Source: Phaeovulum molybdatiresistens (lineage in GTDB: Bacteria; Pseudomonadota; Alphaproteobacteria; Rhodobacterales; Rhodobacteraceae). Taken from it: 64,000 nt of DNA. Shown one piece after another: positions 42,462 through 52,053 of this stretch (positions are counted from its first letter, which is position 1; each line of letters opens with the position of its first letter). The DNA lies in the NCBI RefSeq assembly GCF_023544865.1, contig NZ_JAMJFX010000020.1, forward strand, positions 1 through 64,000, written 5' to 3'. A model generated the notes under the pieces. It saw nothing but the letters and a program-made list of their open reading frames with translations. It did no database searches and had not been told where the DNA came from. Made by a program: the position numbers and the translations under genes.

Positions 42462-43952
42462 ATGAACGACATCGGCACGATCAGCACCGCCCCCACGCTT
42501 CCGGCCAATGCCGACACGCTTCCCCACAACATCGAGGCCGAACAGCAGCTGCTGGGCGCGATCCTGACCAACAACGACCTCTACGACCGCATCGCCGCGA
42601 TCGTGCGGGCGGAACATTTCTTCGAGCCCGTGCACCAGCGCATCTTCGAGGTGGCCGTGGCACGCATCCAGAAGAACGCGCTGGCCTCGCCGGTGACGCT
42701 CAAGGCCTTCCTGGAAGATGATCCCGGGCTGAAGGAACTGGGCGGGCCGGCCTATCTGGCGCGCCTGGCGGGGGCGGCGATCGCAGCCTATGCGGCGCGC
42801 GATTATGCGCAGATGATCTATGAACTGGCGGTGCGGCGTGAACTGATCCGGCTGGGCGCCGACATTTCCGCCCGCGCAGCCCAGGTGGTGGTGCAGGACG
42901 ATCCGAAGGAACAGATCGTCGCCGCCGAACAGGCGCTCTACAAGCTGGCCGAACAGGGGCAAAGCGAAAAGGGTTTCGTCAGCTTTCTCAAGGCCGTGAC
43001 CGAAGCCGTGCAATCGGCCAATGCCGCCTATCAGCGCGAGGGCGGGTTGTCGGGCGTGTCCACCGGGCTGCGCGATCTGGACAAGAAACTGGGCGGGCTG
43101 CACCCCTCGGACCTGCTGATCCTTGCCGGGCGCCCCTCGATGGGCAAGACCTCGCTGGCCACCAACATCGCCTTCAACATCGCCAAGGCGTTCAAGCGCG
43201 GCCAGCGCCATGACGGCACCGAAGGCGCGGTCGAGGGTGGCGTCGTGGGCTTCTTCAGCCTGGAAATGAGCGCCGAACAGCTGGCCGCGCGGATCCTGTC
43301 CGAAGCCTCCGAGGTGCCGTCCGAACAAATCCGCCGCGGCGACATGACCGAGGCGGAATTCCGCCGCTTTGTCGAGGCGGCCAAGGCGCTGGAAACCTGC
43401 CCGCTTTATATCGACGACACGCCTGCCCTGCCGATCAGCCAGGTGGCGGCGCGCTGCCGGCGGCTGAAACGGACGCATGGGCTGGATGTGGTCTTCGTCG
43501 ACTACCTGCAGCTGTTGCGCGGCACCGGCAAGGGCGAGAACCGGGTGCAGGAAATCGCGGAAATCTCGATGGGGCTCAAGGCGCTGGCCAAGGAACTGAG
43601 CATCCCGGTGGTGGCATTGTCACAGCTGAGCCGGACCGTGGAAAGCCGCGAAGACAAGCGCCCGCAGCTCTCGGACCTGCGCGAATCGGGCTCGATCGAA
43701 CAGGATGCGGACGTCGTGATGTTCGTCTATCGCGACGAATATTATCACGAACGGATGAAGCCTTCCGAAGACGATCCGAAATTCGCGGAATGGATGCAAA
43801 AGGCCGAACGCGTGCATGGCAAGGCCGAAATCATCCTGGGCAAGCAACGTCACGGCCCGATCGGCACGGTCGAAGTGGCCTTCGAAAGCCGCTTCACCCG
43901 GTTCTCGGATCTGGCCAAGGCCTGGCAAGGCGACGGCGCCGACGGGTTCTGA
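42462..43952 (+). CDS. dnaB: Replicative DNA helicase DnaB
   Basis: A 496-residue hexameric helicase. The N-terminal primase-interacting domain starts at LPHNIEAEQQLLGAILTNN; the RecA-like domain has Walker A GRPSMGKTSLA, the Walker B hydrophobic strand VVFVDYLQLL, the arginine-finger region SQLSRTVESRED and the C-terminal KQRHGPIGTVEV. No intein is seen. I choose the ATG at 42462. It unwinds DNA ahead of the replisome. It is followed by a repeat pair and alr. Confidence 0.96.
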   Translation: MNDIGTISTAPTLPANADTLPHNIEAEQQLLGAILTNNDLYDRIAAIVRAEHFFEPVHQRIFEVAVARIQKNALASPVTLKAFLEDDPGLKELGGPAYLARLAGAAIAAYAARDYAQMIYELAVRRELIRLGADISARAAQVVVQDDPKEQIVAAEQALYKLAEQGQSEKGFVSFLKAVTEAVQSANAAYQREGGLSGVSTGLRDLDKKLGGLHPSDLLILAGRPSMGKTSLATNIAFNIAKAFKRGQRHDGTEGAVEGGVVGFFSLEMSAEQLAARILSEASEVPSEQIRRGDMTEAEFRRFVEAAKALETCPLYIDDTPALPISQVAARCRRLKRTHGLDVVFVDYLQLLRGTGKGENRVQEIAEISMGLKALAKELSIPVVALSQLSRTVESREDKRPQLSDLRESGSIEQDADVVMFVYRDEYYHERMKPSEDDPKFAEWMQKAERVHGKAEIILGKQRHGPIGTVEVAFESRFTRFSDLAKAWQGDGADGF

Positions 43953-43955
43953 GCG

Positions 43956-44093
43956 CAAGGGGGCTCTGCCCCCGCCCTTCGGGCCCCCCCGAGGTATTTT
44001 CGGCAAGATGAAGGCATCGTTTCATCTTGCCCGAAATACCTCGGGGGTGAATGGCCGCAGGCCAGAGGGGGCAGCGCCCCCTGTGCCACATCC
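43956..44093. repeat. Inverted pair of GATGAAG-type repeats between dnaB and alr
   Basis: CGAGGTATTTTCGGCAAGAT GAA and TTTCATCTTGCCCGAAATAC CTCG face each other across GGCATCG, making a stem of over 20 bp. On each side are GC hairpins (GGGGGCTCTGCCCCC at left, AGGGGGCAGCGCCCCCT at right). It is the most complete pair in the window. Confidence 0.85.
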
Positions 44094-44160
44094 GCCGCGT
44101 GGCGAGGCGTCGCCGGATAATTGCGCTTGACCTTGGCGGGCGCGCGCACAAGAAAGCGGC

Positions 44161-45210
44161 ATGGCTACTGCATCGCTTCGCATCGATCTGGACGCAATCC
44201 TTGCCAACTGGCGGGCGCTGGACGCGTTATCCGCGGCCAGCACCGAAACTGCGGCCGTGGTAAAGGCCGACAGCTACGGTCTTGGCGCGGCACGGGTGGC
44301 GCGGACGCTGGCGCGGGCCGGGGTGCGCAAGTTCTTTGTGGCCGCTGCCGAGGAAGGCGCGGCCCTGCGTCAGGCCCTGGGCGAGGGCCCCGAGATCCTT
44401 GTCTTTTCCGGGCACATGGCTGGCGATACCGAAATGATCGGCGCGCTTGGCCTGACCCCGATGCTGAATTCGCTGGCACAGGTCACACGCCATTTCGAAA
44501 CCCTGGCCGGGGCGCCCTTTGGCATTCAACTTGATACCGGAATGAACCGGCTTGGGATGGAGGCCGCGGAATGGGCCGCAGTGGCGGGCATCGTCACCGG
44601 ATCGGCGCCGCGCCTGATCATGAGCCATCTGGCCTGCGCCGATGAACCCGACCACCCGATGAACGCCCGCCAGCTGGCCGAATTCCGCCGCATGACCGAT
44701 GGCCTGTCGGTTCCGCGCTCGCTCTCGGCGACGGGGGGCATCCTCTTGGGGCGCGACTATCATTTTGACGTCACCCGCCCCGGCATCGGCCTTTATGGCG
44801 GTCTGCCCTTCGAGGCGGCGCGCCCGGTCGTGCGGTTGTCGCTGCCCGTGGTGCAGGTGCGTGAGGTCGCGGCGGGCGAGACGGTGGGCTATTCCAACAC
44901 CTGGCAGGCCGAAACCGACGCCCGGATCGCAACCGTCGCCGCCGGCTACGCCGATGGCCTGCTGCGCAGCCTGTCGGGCCGCGCGACGCTTTGGGCCGAG
45001 GGCACGCCCTGCCCCGTGGTCGGGCGCGTGTCGATGGACCTGATCACCGTCGATGTCAGCCACCTGCCGCAAGAACCGCGCAGTCTGGACATCCTGTGCC
45101 CCGAACAGGGCGTGGATGATCTGGCGGATGTGGCGGGCACGATCGGCTATGAAATCCTGACCTCGCTGGGCAACCGCTATCAGCGCGACTACGCCGGGGG
45201 CCAGGCGTGA
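44161..45210 (+). CDS. alr: Alanine racemase
   Basis: A 349-residue PLP enzyme making D-alanine for peptidoglycan. The PLP Lys is in [12 protein letters not shown] near residue 38, the substrate-side Tyr region is RPGIGLYGG, and the second catalytic region is [14 protein letters not shown] with the [12 protein letters not shown] stretch before it. It is the first gene of the alr-mlaE-mlaF-pqiA run, and its stop overlaps the GTG start of mlaE. Confidence 0.95.
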   Translation: MATASLRIDLDAILANWRALDALSAASTETAAVVKADSYGLGAARVARTLARAGVRKFFVAAAEEGAALRQALGEGPEILVFSGHMAGDTEMIGALGLTPMLNSLAQVTRHFETLAGAPFGIQLDTGMNRLGMEAAEWAAVAGIVTGSAPRLIMSHLACADEPDHPMNARQLAEFRRMTDGLSVPRSLSATGGILLGRDYHFDVTRPGIGLYGGLPFEAARPVVRLSLPVVQVREVAAGETVGYSNTWQAETDARIATVAAGYADGLLRSLSGRATLWAEGTPCPVVGRVSMDLITVDVSHLPQEPRSLDILCPEQGVDDLADVAGTIGYEILTSLGNRYQRDYAGGQA

Positions 45211-45989
45211 TCGTCACCGCCCCGCTGGCGGCGCTGGGTCGGTTCGTTCTGGGCGCGCTGGCCCTTGCCGGACGGATCGCGCTCTTCGCCGCCGAGGCGC
45301 TGTCGCATCTGCTGCGCCCCCCGTTCTATACGCGGGAATTCCTGCATGCCTGCCTGCAGATCGGCTGGCTGTCGCTGCCGGTGGTGGGCCTTACGGCGGT
45401 CTTCACGGGCGGCGCGCTCGCGCTACAGATCTATTCGGGGGGCGCGCGCTTCTCGGCGGAATCGGTCGTGCCCTCGATCGTGGCCATCGGCATGACGCGC
45501 GAATTGGGCCCGGTGCTGGGCGGGCTGATGGTGGCGGCGCGCGTCGCCTCATCCATCGCGGCGGAAATCGGCACGATGAAGGTGACCGAGCAGATCGACG
45601 CGCTGGTGACCCTGTCCACCAACCCGATGAAATATCTGACCGTTCCGCGCGTCCTGGCGGCTACGCTGACGGTGCCGCTGCTGGTGGGCGTGGGCGATGT
45701 GATCGGCATCATGGGCGGCTGGATCGTGGGCGTCAGCCGGCTGGATTTCAACTCGGCCACCTATATCAAGAACACCTGGGACTTCCTGGAGTTCTGGGAT
45801 GTGGGCTCGGGCCTGGTCAAGGGCGCGGCTTTTGGCTTCATCGTGGCGGTCATGGGCTGCTATCACGGCATGCAGTCGGGCCGCGGCGCGCAGGGCGTGG
45901 GACGGGCCACGAAATCGGCGGTCGTGGGCGCCTCGATTCTGATCCTGGGGGCCAATTACCTGCTGACAGAGGCGTTCTTTTCGGCATGA
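45207..45989 (+). CDS. mlaE: MlaE-family ABC transporter permease
   Basis: A 260-residue membrane protein of the MlaE/permease family of intermembrane lipid transport. It has about five helices, and the core regions [37 protein letters not shown] and [13 protein letters not shown] are diagnostic. The start is GTG, overlapping the alr stop by 4 bp, and its end overlaps mlaF by 4 bp. With MlaF it moves phospholipid between membranes. No MlaD, MlaC or MlaB follows in this operon. Confidence 0.93.
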   Translation: MIVTAPLAALGRFVLGALALAGRIALFAAEALSHLLRPPFYTREFLHACLQIGWLSLPVVGLTAVFTGGALALQIYSGGARFSAESVVPSIVAIGMTRELGPVLGGLMVAARVASSIAAEIGTMKVTEQIDALVTLSTNPMKYLTVPRVLAATLTVPLLVGVGDVIGIMGGWIVGVSRLDFNSATYIKNTWDFLEFWDVGSGLVKGAAFGFIVAVMGCYHGMQSGRGAQGVGRATKSAVVGASILILGANYLLTEAFFSA

Positions 45990-46732
45990 TTGACCTGCGC
46001 GATGTTCACAAGGCCTTTGGCACCAACCAGGTGCTGCGCGGGATCGACCTGACCATCCCGACCGGCGAAAGCATGGTGATCATCGGCGGGTCCGGCACCG
46101 GAAAATCCGTTCTTCTCAAATGCATCCTGGGCCTTGTTCATCCAGATCGCGGCACCATAACGCTGGACGGTGAAGATGTGGCCACGGCGGCGCGCGATGC
46201 CTTTCTGGCGCGCTTTGGCATGTTGTTTCAGGGCGGCGCGCTGTTCGACAGCCTGCCGGTCTGGCAAAACGTGGCCTTCCGGCTGCTGCGCGGCGCGCGC
46301 AAGCTGCCCAAGGACCAGGCGCGCGAGGTCGCGATCGAGAAGCTCCGCCGCGTCGGCCTGAAACCCGAAGTCGCCGATCTGTTCCCCGCCGAACTGTCGG
46401 GCGGCATGCAGAAACGCGTGGGCCTTGCCCGCGCCATCGCCGCCGAACCCGAGGTGATCTTTTTCGACGAACCCACCACCGGGCTTGATCCGATCATGTC
46501 CGGCGTCATCAACGAGTTGATCCGTGAAATCGTGGTGGAAATGGGCGCCACCGCCATGACCATCACCCATGACATGACCTCGGTCCGCGCCATTGCCGAC
46601 AAGGTGGCGATGATCCACGGCGGCCGCGTACGCTGGACCGGCCCGATCGCGGAAATGGACACGACCCCAGACCCTTACGTGCAACAATTCATCCACGGCC
46701 GGGCCGAGGGGCCGATCGAATCGGTGCGCTGA
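45986..46732 (+). CDS. mlaF: MlaF-family ABC transporter ATP-binding protein
   Basis: A 248-residue ATPase. Walker A is GGSGTGKSVLLK, the signature is LSGGMQKRVGLARA, Walker B ends VIFFDEPTTGLDP, and the switch His is in ITHDM. The sequence pattern FGTNQVLRGIDLTIPTGESM fits the MlaF group. It powers the MlaE permease. Its start overlaps mlaE by 4 bp, and pqiA starts directly after its stop. Confidence 0.94.
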   Translation: MIDLRDVHKAFGTNQVLRGIDLTIPTGESMVIIGGSGTGKSVLLKCILGLVHPDRGTITLDGEDVATAARDAFLARFGMLFQGGALFDSLPVWQNVAFRLLRGARKLPKDQAREVAIEKLRRVGLKPEVADLFPAELSGGMQKRVGLARAIAAEPEVIFFDEPTTGLDPIMSGVINELIREIVVEMGATAMTITHDMTSVRAIADKVAMIHGGRVRWTGPIAEMDTTPDPYVQQFIHGRAEGPIESVR

Positions 46733-47164
46733 ATGCTGCGCCTGGCCAATCTGGCGCTGCTGGTCCTGTTCCCCATCGCCTGGACCGCGCCGCTGCTGCA
46801 TGCGGGGCTTTTGCCGTTTTTTGACCTCGACTCGATCTCGGTCTTCTCGGGCCTCGCGGCCCTGTGGGACAAGGATATCCCGCTCGCGCTTCTGGTCGCA
46901 CTTCTGGCGCTGGTGGCGCCGCTGGCCAAGACGCTTGGCCTTGCGCTGGTGCAGTTCGGCCTGGCGCCCTTGCGCCTGCTGCCCGCGCTGCAGACCCTGG
47001 GCCGGCTGGCGATGGCCGACATCTTCCTGATCGCGCTCTACATTGTTCTGGCAAAGGGCGTAGGCGTCGGCCGGATCGAGACTGGCTGGGGCCTTTATCT
47101 GCTGACCTTCTGCACTGGCGCCAGCCTGATCCTGTCGCACCTGTCGGACCGCCCGCACCGCTGA
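46733..47164 (+). CDS. pqiA: PqiA-family inner-membrane protein
   Basis: A 143-residue membrane protein with about four helices, matching one half of the PqiA family (paraquat-inducible protein A). PqiA-type proteins act with MCE proteins in lipid transport across the envelope. It starts immediately after mlaF, so it is probably the lipid-transport partner here. No cysteine-zinc motif is present, only the membrane half. A repeat copy follows its stop codon. Confidence 0.85.
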   Translation: MLRLANLALLVLFPIAWTAPLLHAGLLPFFDLDSISVFSGLAALWDKDIPLALLVALLALVAPLAKTLGLALVQFGLAPLRLLPALQTLGRLAMADIFLIALYIVLAKGVGVGRIETGWGLYLLTFCTGASLILSHLSDRPHR

Positions 47165-47217
47165 CCCTTTCATCTTGCCGAAAATACCTCGGGGGTCCGG
47201 GGGCGGCGCCCCCGGCC
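47165..47217 (-). repeat. Dispersed intergenic repeat, GATGAAG type, between pqiA and radA
   Basis: On the minus strand it reads GGGGGCGCCGCCCCCGGACC, then CCCGAGGTATTT and TCGGCAAGATGAAAGGG. It begins at the pqiA stop codon and ends about 35 bp before radA, whose ribosome-binding site lies just after it. Confidence 0.8.
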
Positions 47218-47251
47218 TTGAACCGGCGCGGTGGATCGGGCAGGAAGGGCC

Positions 47252-48619
<1,368 letters not shown>

Positions 48620-48642
48620 CGCGCAGGCACGGAAGGGAACGC

Positions 48643-49209
48643 ATGGAAGGCTTTACCATCATCGACGCCATCGTGGCGGCCATCATCGTCCTGTCGGCGA
48701 TCCTCGCCTACAGCCGCGGCTTCGTGCGCGAGGGGCTGTCGATCGCGGGCTGGATCGCGGCCGCCGTCCTGGCCTATCTTTTCGCCAATGTGGCCCGCCC
48801 GCTGGTGGCGCAGATCCCGGTTCTGGACAAGTTCCTGGGCGACAGCTGCGAACTGGGCATGATCGCGGGCTTCGCCACGGTCTTCGCGCTGGCGCTGGTG
48901 GTGTTTTCCATCGTCACGCCGCTGTTTGCCTCGGTCGTGCAGCGCTCGGCGCTGGGGGGCATCGATCAGGGACTGGGCTTTCTGTTCGGCGTGCTGCGCG
49001 GCGTCGTCCTGGTGGCCGTGGCCTTCGTGGTCTATGATCGCGTCATGGTCAATGAGGCGCTTCCCGTGGTGGATAATTCGCGCTCGGCCACGGTGTTCGA
49101 GCGGGTGACCGGCTCGCTGGATGACTCGGTTCCCGATGACGCGCCCGGCTGGATCGTCGCACGCTATGAACAGCTGGTCAGCACCTGCACGGCGCCCGCG
49201 GGCAACTGA
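48643..49209 (+). CDS. cvpA: CvpA family membrane protein
   Basis: A 188-residue protein with four predicted helices in its first 120 residues, then a soluble tail. It matches the CvpA (colicin V production) family, conserved next to purF in many bacteria. A role in envelope or stress function is known in some species, but the biochemical activity is not. It follows radA by 23 bp and is separated from purF by a terminator. Confidence 0.9.
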   Translation: MEGFTIIDAIVAAIIVLSAILAYSRGFVREGLSIAGWIAAAVLAYLFANVARPLVAQIPVLDKFLGDSCELGMIAGFATVFALALVVFSIVTPLFASVVQRSALGGIDQGLGFLFGVLRGVVLVAVAFVVYDRVMVNEALPVVDNSRSATVFERVTGSLDDSVPDDAPGWIVARYEQLVSTCTAPAGN

Positions 49210-49248
49210 TCCGCGCCCGATGTGACGGCGAAGTGACGGTTTTGATGG

Positions 49249-49275
49249 CGGGGGGGCGTGACAGCCCCCCCGTTT
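49249..49275 (+). terminator. Terminator between cvpA and purF
   Basis: CGGGGGGGC (49249-49257) and GCCCCCCCG (49264-49272) form a 9-bp stem with a GTGACA loop, followed by TTT. It lies about 40 bp after the cvpA stop and before the purF start at 49321, so purF is likely to have its own promoter or to be partly read through. Confidence 0.75.
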
Positions 49276-49320
49276 CGCATTACATGACCCCCAAACACCC
49301 CCACACGTCGGAGCCCCCCC

Positions 49321-50793
49321 ATGACCCGCCCCGCCCGCACGTTCCTGTCTCACCCGTTCGATGACGACAAGCTGAAGGAGGAATGCGGCGTCTTTGGCGT
49401 GATCGGCGTGACGGATGCGGCCAATTTCGTGGCGCTTGGCCTGCACGCGCTGCAACACCGCGGGCAGGAAGCCGGCGGCATCGTCGCCCATGATCCCGAC
49501 AAGGGCTTCAACTCGGCCCACAGGTTCGGCTATGTGCGTGACAATTTCACCAAGGCCTCGCTGATGGAAACCCTGCCCGGCGCGCTGGCCATCGGGCATG
49601 TGCGCTACTCCACCGCCGGGTCCAAGGCGGCCGTGATCCGCGATGTGCAGCCCTTCTTCGGCGAATTTTCGATGGGCGGCTGCGCGATCGCGCATAACGG
49701 CAACCTGACCAATGCCGATGCGCTGCGCCGCGAACTGATCGAACGGGGCGCGATCTTCCAGTCCAGTTCAGACAGCGAATGCATCATCCACCTGATGGCG
49801 CGCTCGATCCAGAAACACCATGCCGACCGCATCGCCGATGCTTTGCGCCGCGTCGAAGGGGCGTTTTCCGTCGTGGCAATGACGCGCACAAAGCTGATCG
49901 GTGTGCGCGATCCGCTGGGCGTGCGCCCGCTGGTGCTGGGCCGGCTGGGCGACAACGGCTATGTGCTCAGCTCGGAAACCTGCGCGCTTGACATCATCGG
50001 GGCGGATTTCGTGCGCGAAATCGACCCGGGCGAAATGGTGGTGATCCAGGACGGTCGGATCGAAAGCTCGCGCCCCTTCGGCGCCTCGACGGGGCGGTTC
50101 TGCATCTTCGAACATGTCTATTTCTCGCGCCCCGACAGCATCATCGGCGGCCGCTCGGTCTATGAAACCCGCTTCCAGATCGGGGTGGAACTGGCCCGCG
50201 AAGCCCCGGTCGAGGCCGATCTGGTCTGCCCCGTCCCCGACAGCGGCACCCCCGCCGCGATCGGCTACAGCCATGAAAGCGGCATCCCCTTCGCGCTTGG
50301 CATCGTGCGCAACCAATACATGGGCCGCACCTTCATCGAGCCGACCGAACAGATCCGCAACATGGGCGTGCGGCTGAAGCTGAACGTGAACAAGAGCCTG
50401 ATCAAGGGCAAGCGCGTGGTGCTGGTCGACGATTCGGTCGTGCGCGGCACCACCAGCCGCAAGATCAAGGAAATGATCCTTGATGCCGGCGCCGCCGAGG
50501 TGCATTTCCGCATCGCCAGCCCGCCGACCGCCTGGCCCTGCTTTTACGGCGTCGACACGCCCGATCGCACGAAACTGCTGGCCGCGCGCATGACCGAAGA
50601 TGAAATGCGCGACTGGATCGGGGTGAACAGCCTCAAGTTCATCTCGCTTGACGGCCTTTACCGCGCCGCGGGCGAGGCGCAGGGCCGTGACGCCGCCTGC
50701 CCGCAATATTGCGATGCCTGCTTCTCGGGCGAATACCCGATCGCGCCTTCGGATCAGCTGGAAAAAGGCTTTCAGATGAAGGCGGCGGAATAG
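49321..50793 (+). CDS. purF: Amidophosphoribosyltransferase
   Basis: A 490-residue enzyme for the first step of purine synthesis. A propeptide of about 22 residues precedes the nucleophile Cys in EECGVFGV. The glutaminase site has LGLHALQHRGQEAGG, and the PRPP site has VVLVDDSVVRGTTS. Cysteines in GRFCIFEHVYFSRPDS, WPCFYGVDT and YCDACFSGEY match the 4Fe-4S ligands of the B. subtilis type, so this is the Fe-S-containing class. It is convergent with zapA across a repeat copy. Confidence 0.95.
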   Translation: MTRPARTFLSHPFDDDKLKEECGVFGVIGVTDAANFVALGLHALQHRGQEAGGIVAHDPDKGFNSAHRFGYVRDNFTKASLMETLPGALAIGHVRYSTAGSKAAVIRDVQPFFGEFSMGGCAIAHNGNLTNADALRRELIERGAIFQSSSDSECIIHLMARSIQKHHADRIADALRRVEGAFSVVAMTRTKLIGVRDPLGVRPLVLGRLGDNGYVLSSETCALDIIGADFVREIDPGEMVVIQDGRIESSRPFGASTGRFCIFEHVYFSRPDSIIGGRSVYETRFQIGVELAREAPVEADLVCPVPDSGTPAAIGYSHESGIPFALGIVRNQYMGRTFIEPTEQIRNMGVRLKLNVNKSLIKGKRVVLVDDSVVRGTTSRKIKEMILDAGAAEVHFRIASPPTAWPCFYGVDTPDRTKLLAARMTEDEMRDWIGVNSLKFISLDGLYRAAGEAQGRDAACPQYCDACFSGEYPIAPSDQLEKGFQMKAAE

Positions 50794-50826
50794 GTCGGGC
50801 ACGCCCTGCCCTGCCCAAAACCAGGC

Positions 50827-50853
50827 CTGCTTCTTCTTGGCAAAAATACTCAA
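50827..50853 (-). repeat. Dispersed intergenic repeat, GAAGAAG type, after purF
   Basis: On the minus strand it reads CTTGAGTATTTTTGCCAAGAAGAAGC. Only the conserved half is present, with the GC hairpin eroded. It lies between convergent purF and zapA. Confidence 0.7.
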
Positions 50854-50932
50854 GATCCCGCGCCCCACAGGTGCGGGCGTCGGTCAGGGCCGCGCGGCGG
50901 ACACGCGCCGCCCCTGAAGCTTTGCCTGCGAC

Positions 50933-51310
50933 CTACAGCGCATCTTCGACGCGGTCGGCCAGCGCCTCGGCGCGGGCTGCGATCTCGGCCAGCGACTCGG
51001 TGACCTCGGCGGGGATCACGGGCACCTCGGCGCGGATCGGATTGGCGCGCGCTTCGACCAGGGCGGCTTCGGCGGCGGCCGCGCGGGCCTCGGCCTCGCG
51101 CAGCTGGTCTTCCATCCCGGCGGTCTTGTCGGCCAGCATCAGGCCCGCCATCAGCAGCATCCGCGCCTCGGGCATGCGGCCGATCTGGCCGATCAGCACC
51201 GAGGCCTCGGCATCCAGCATCCCGGCAGCGGTGCGCAGAAAATGTTCCTCGCCGTCCTGACAGGCAACCTCAAACTCGCGCCCGCCGATGGTGATCTTCA
51301 GTTCAGCCAT
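50933..51310 (-). CDS. zapA: Cell division protein ZapA
   Basis: A 125-residue protein with the ZapA start ELKITIGGREFEVACQDGEEHFL, the middle MLLMAGLMLADK and a C-terminal coiled coil (about residues 70-120). It bundles FtsZ at the division ring. I choose the ATG at 51310 with AAGGTG upstream. Its start overlaps the stop of the coiled-coil gene before it by 8 bp, suggesting a joint role. The minus-strand 3' region holds only a repeat. Confidence 0.88.
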   Translation of the reverse strand: MAELKITIGGREFEVACQDGEEHFLRTAAGMLDAEASVLIGQIGRMPEARMLLMAGLMLADKTAGMEDQLREAEARAAAAEAALVEARANPIRAEVPVIPAEVTESLAEIAARAEALADRVEDAL

Positions 51311-51860
51311 GATCGGCACCTTCTTCTGCAGTTGCAGCCCCGGCTTCGGCATTGGCCAGGATCGGCTCCAGCGTGCCCAGGATGTCGTTCAATTCCGCCA
51401 GTTCTGCCGCGCGCGCGGCGCGCAGGCCTTCCAGTTCGGCCTGAAGCGCGCGGTTGACCAGATGCGGCTCCACCCGTTCGGCCGCGTCCAGCAGCGCGCG
51501 GTTGGCCGCCATCAGATCGGCATTGGCCTGTTTCAGCCGCGCTGCTTCGGCCTCGGCCACCTCCAGCGCGCGGCTGGCCTGTGCCAGCCGCCGTTCCAGC
51601 GCCGACAGCGTCGTTTCCTGCTTGTCGCGGATCGCGCGGACGCGGTCGGACAGCTGGGCATTGGCGCTGCGTTCAGCCTCTAGCGCCTCACGCAGGCGGG
51701 CCAGTTCGGCGAGGCTTTCGGCATCGGGCAGCGGCGGGGCCGCGGGCGCGGCTACGGGTTCGGGCGCGGTCACGGGACGCGCGGCCAGCGCATCCACCCC
51801 GCGCCCGATGCGTTCCAGCGCAAAGCTGATGCGGCGTTCGTATTCGGCGATATCGCTCAT
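51303..51860 (-). CDS. Coiled-coil protein encoded with zapA
   Basis: A 185-residue protein. A helical N-terminus (MSDIAEYERRISFALERIGRGVDAL) is followed by an A/P-rich linker (about residues 30-50) and a long coiled coil (about 55-165). It starts at an ATG with GGAGG 10 bp upstream. The close overlap with zapA and its helical build suggest a divisome accessory, perhaps a ZapB-like partner, but that is inference; no family is recognised. Confidence 0.78.
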   Translation of the reverse strand: MSDIAEYERRISFALERIGRGVDALAARPVTAPEPVAAPAAPPLPDAESLAELARLREALEAERSANAQLSDRVRAIRDKQETTLSALERRLAQASRALEVAEAEAARLKQANADLMAANRALLDAAERVEPHLVNRALQAELEGLRAARAAELAELNDILGTLEPILANAEAGAATAEEGADHG

Positions 51861-52053
51861 TCTGCCTGCCTCCGGTTCTTGGTGCGGGCCGCCCGCGCGG
51901 CCCGTTTCACGCAGGACAGGGCGCGAATCGCGTCCCACCCATTCAACCGCGATCTTACCCAATCTGCACCAGTGAAGCCCACCCTTTTGCATCAAGCACT
52001 TGGGGGGCGCGCTTGATCTTGCGCGACAGGCTGCTATCAGGGGGCAACCCTGA

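Noticed and set aside
50794..50932. 6S RNA downstream of zapA
   Set aside because: ssrS often follows zapA, but this 139-bp gap holds only a degraded repeat and short GC stems. I could not fold a 150-180 nt rod with a central bubble.
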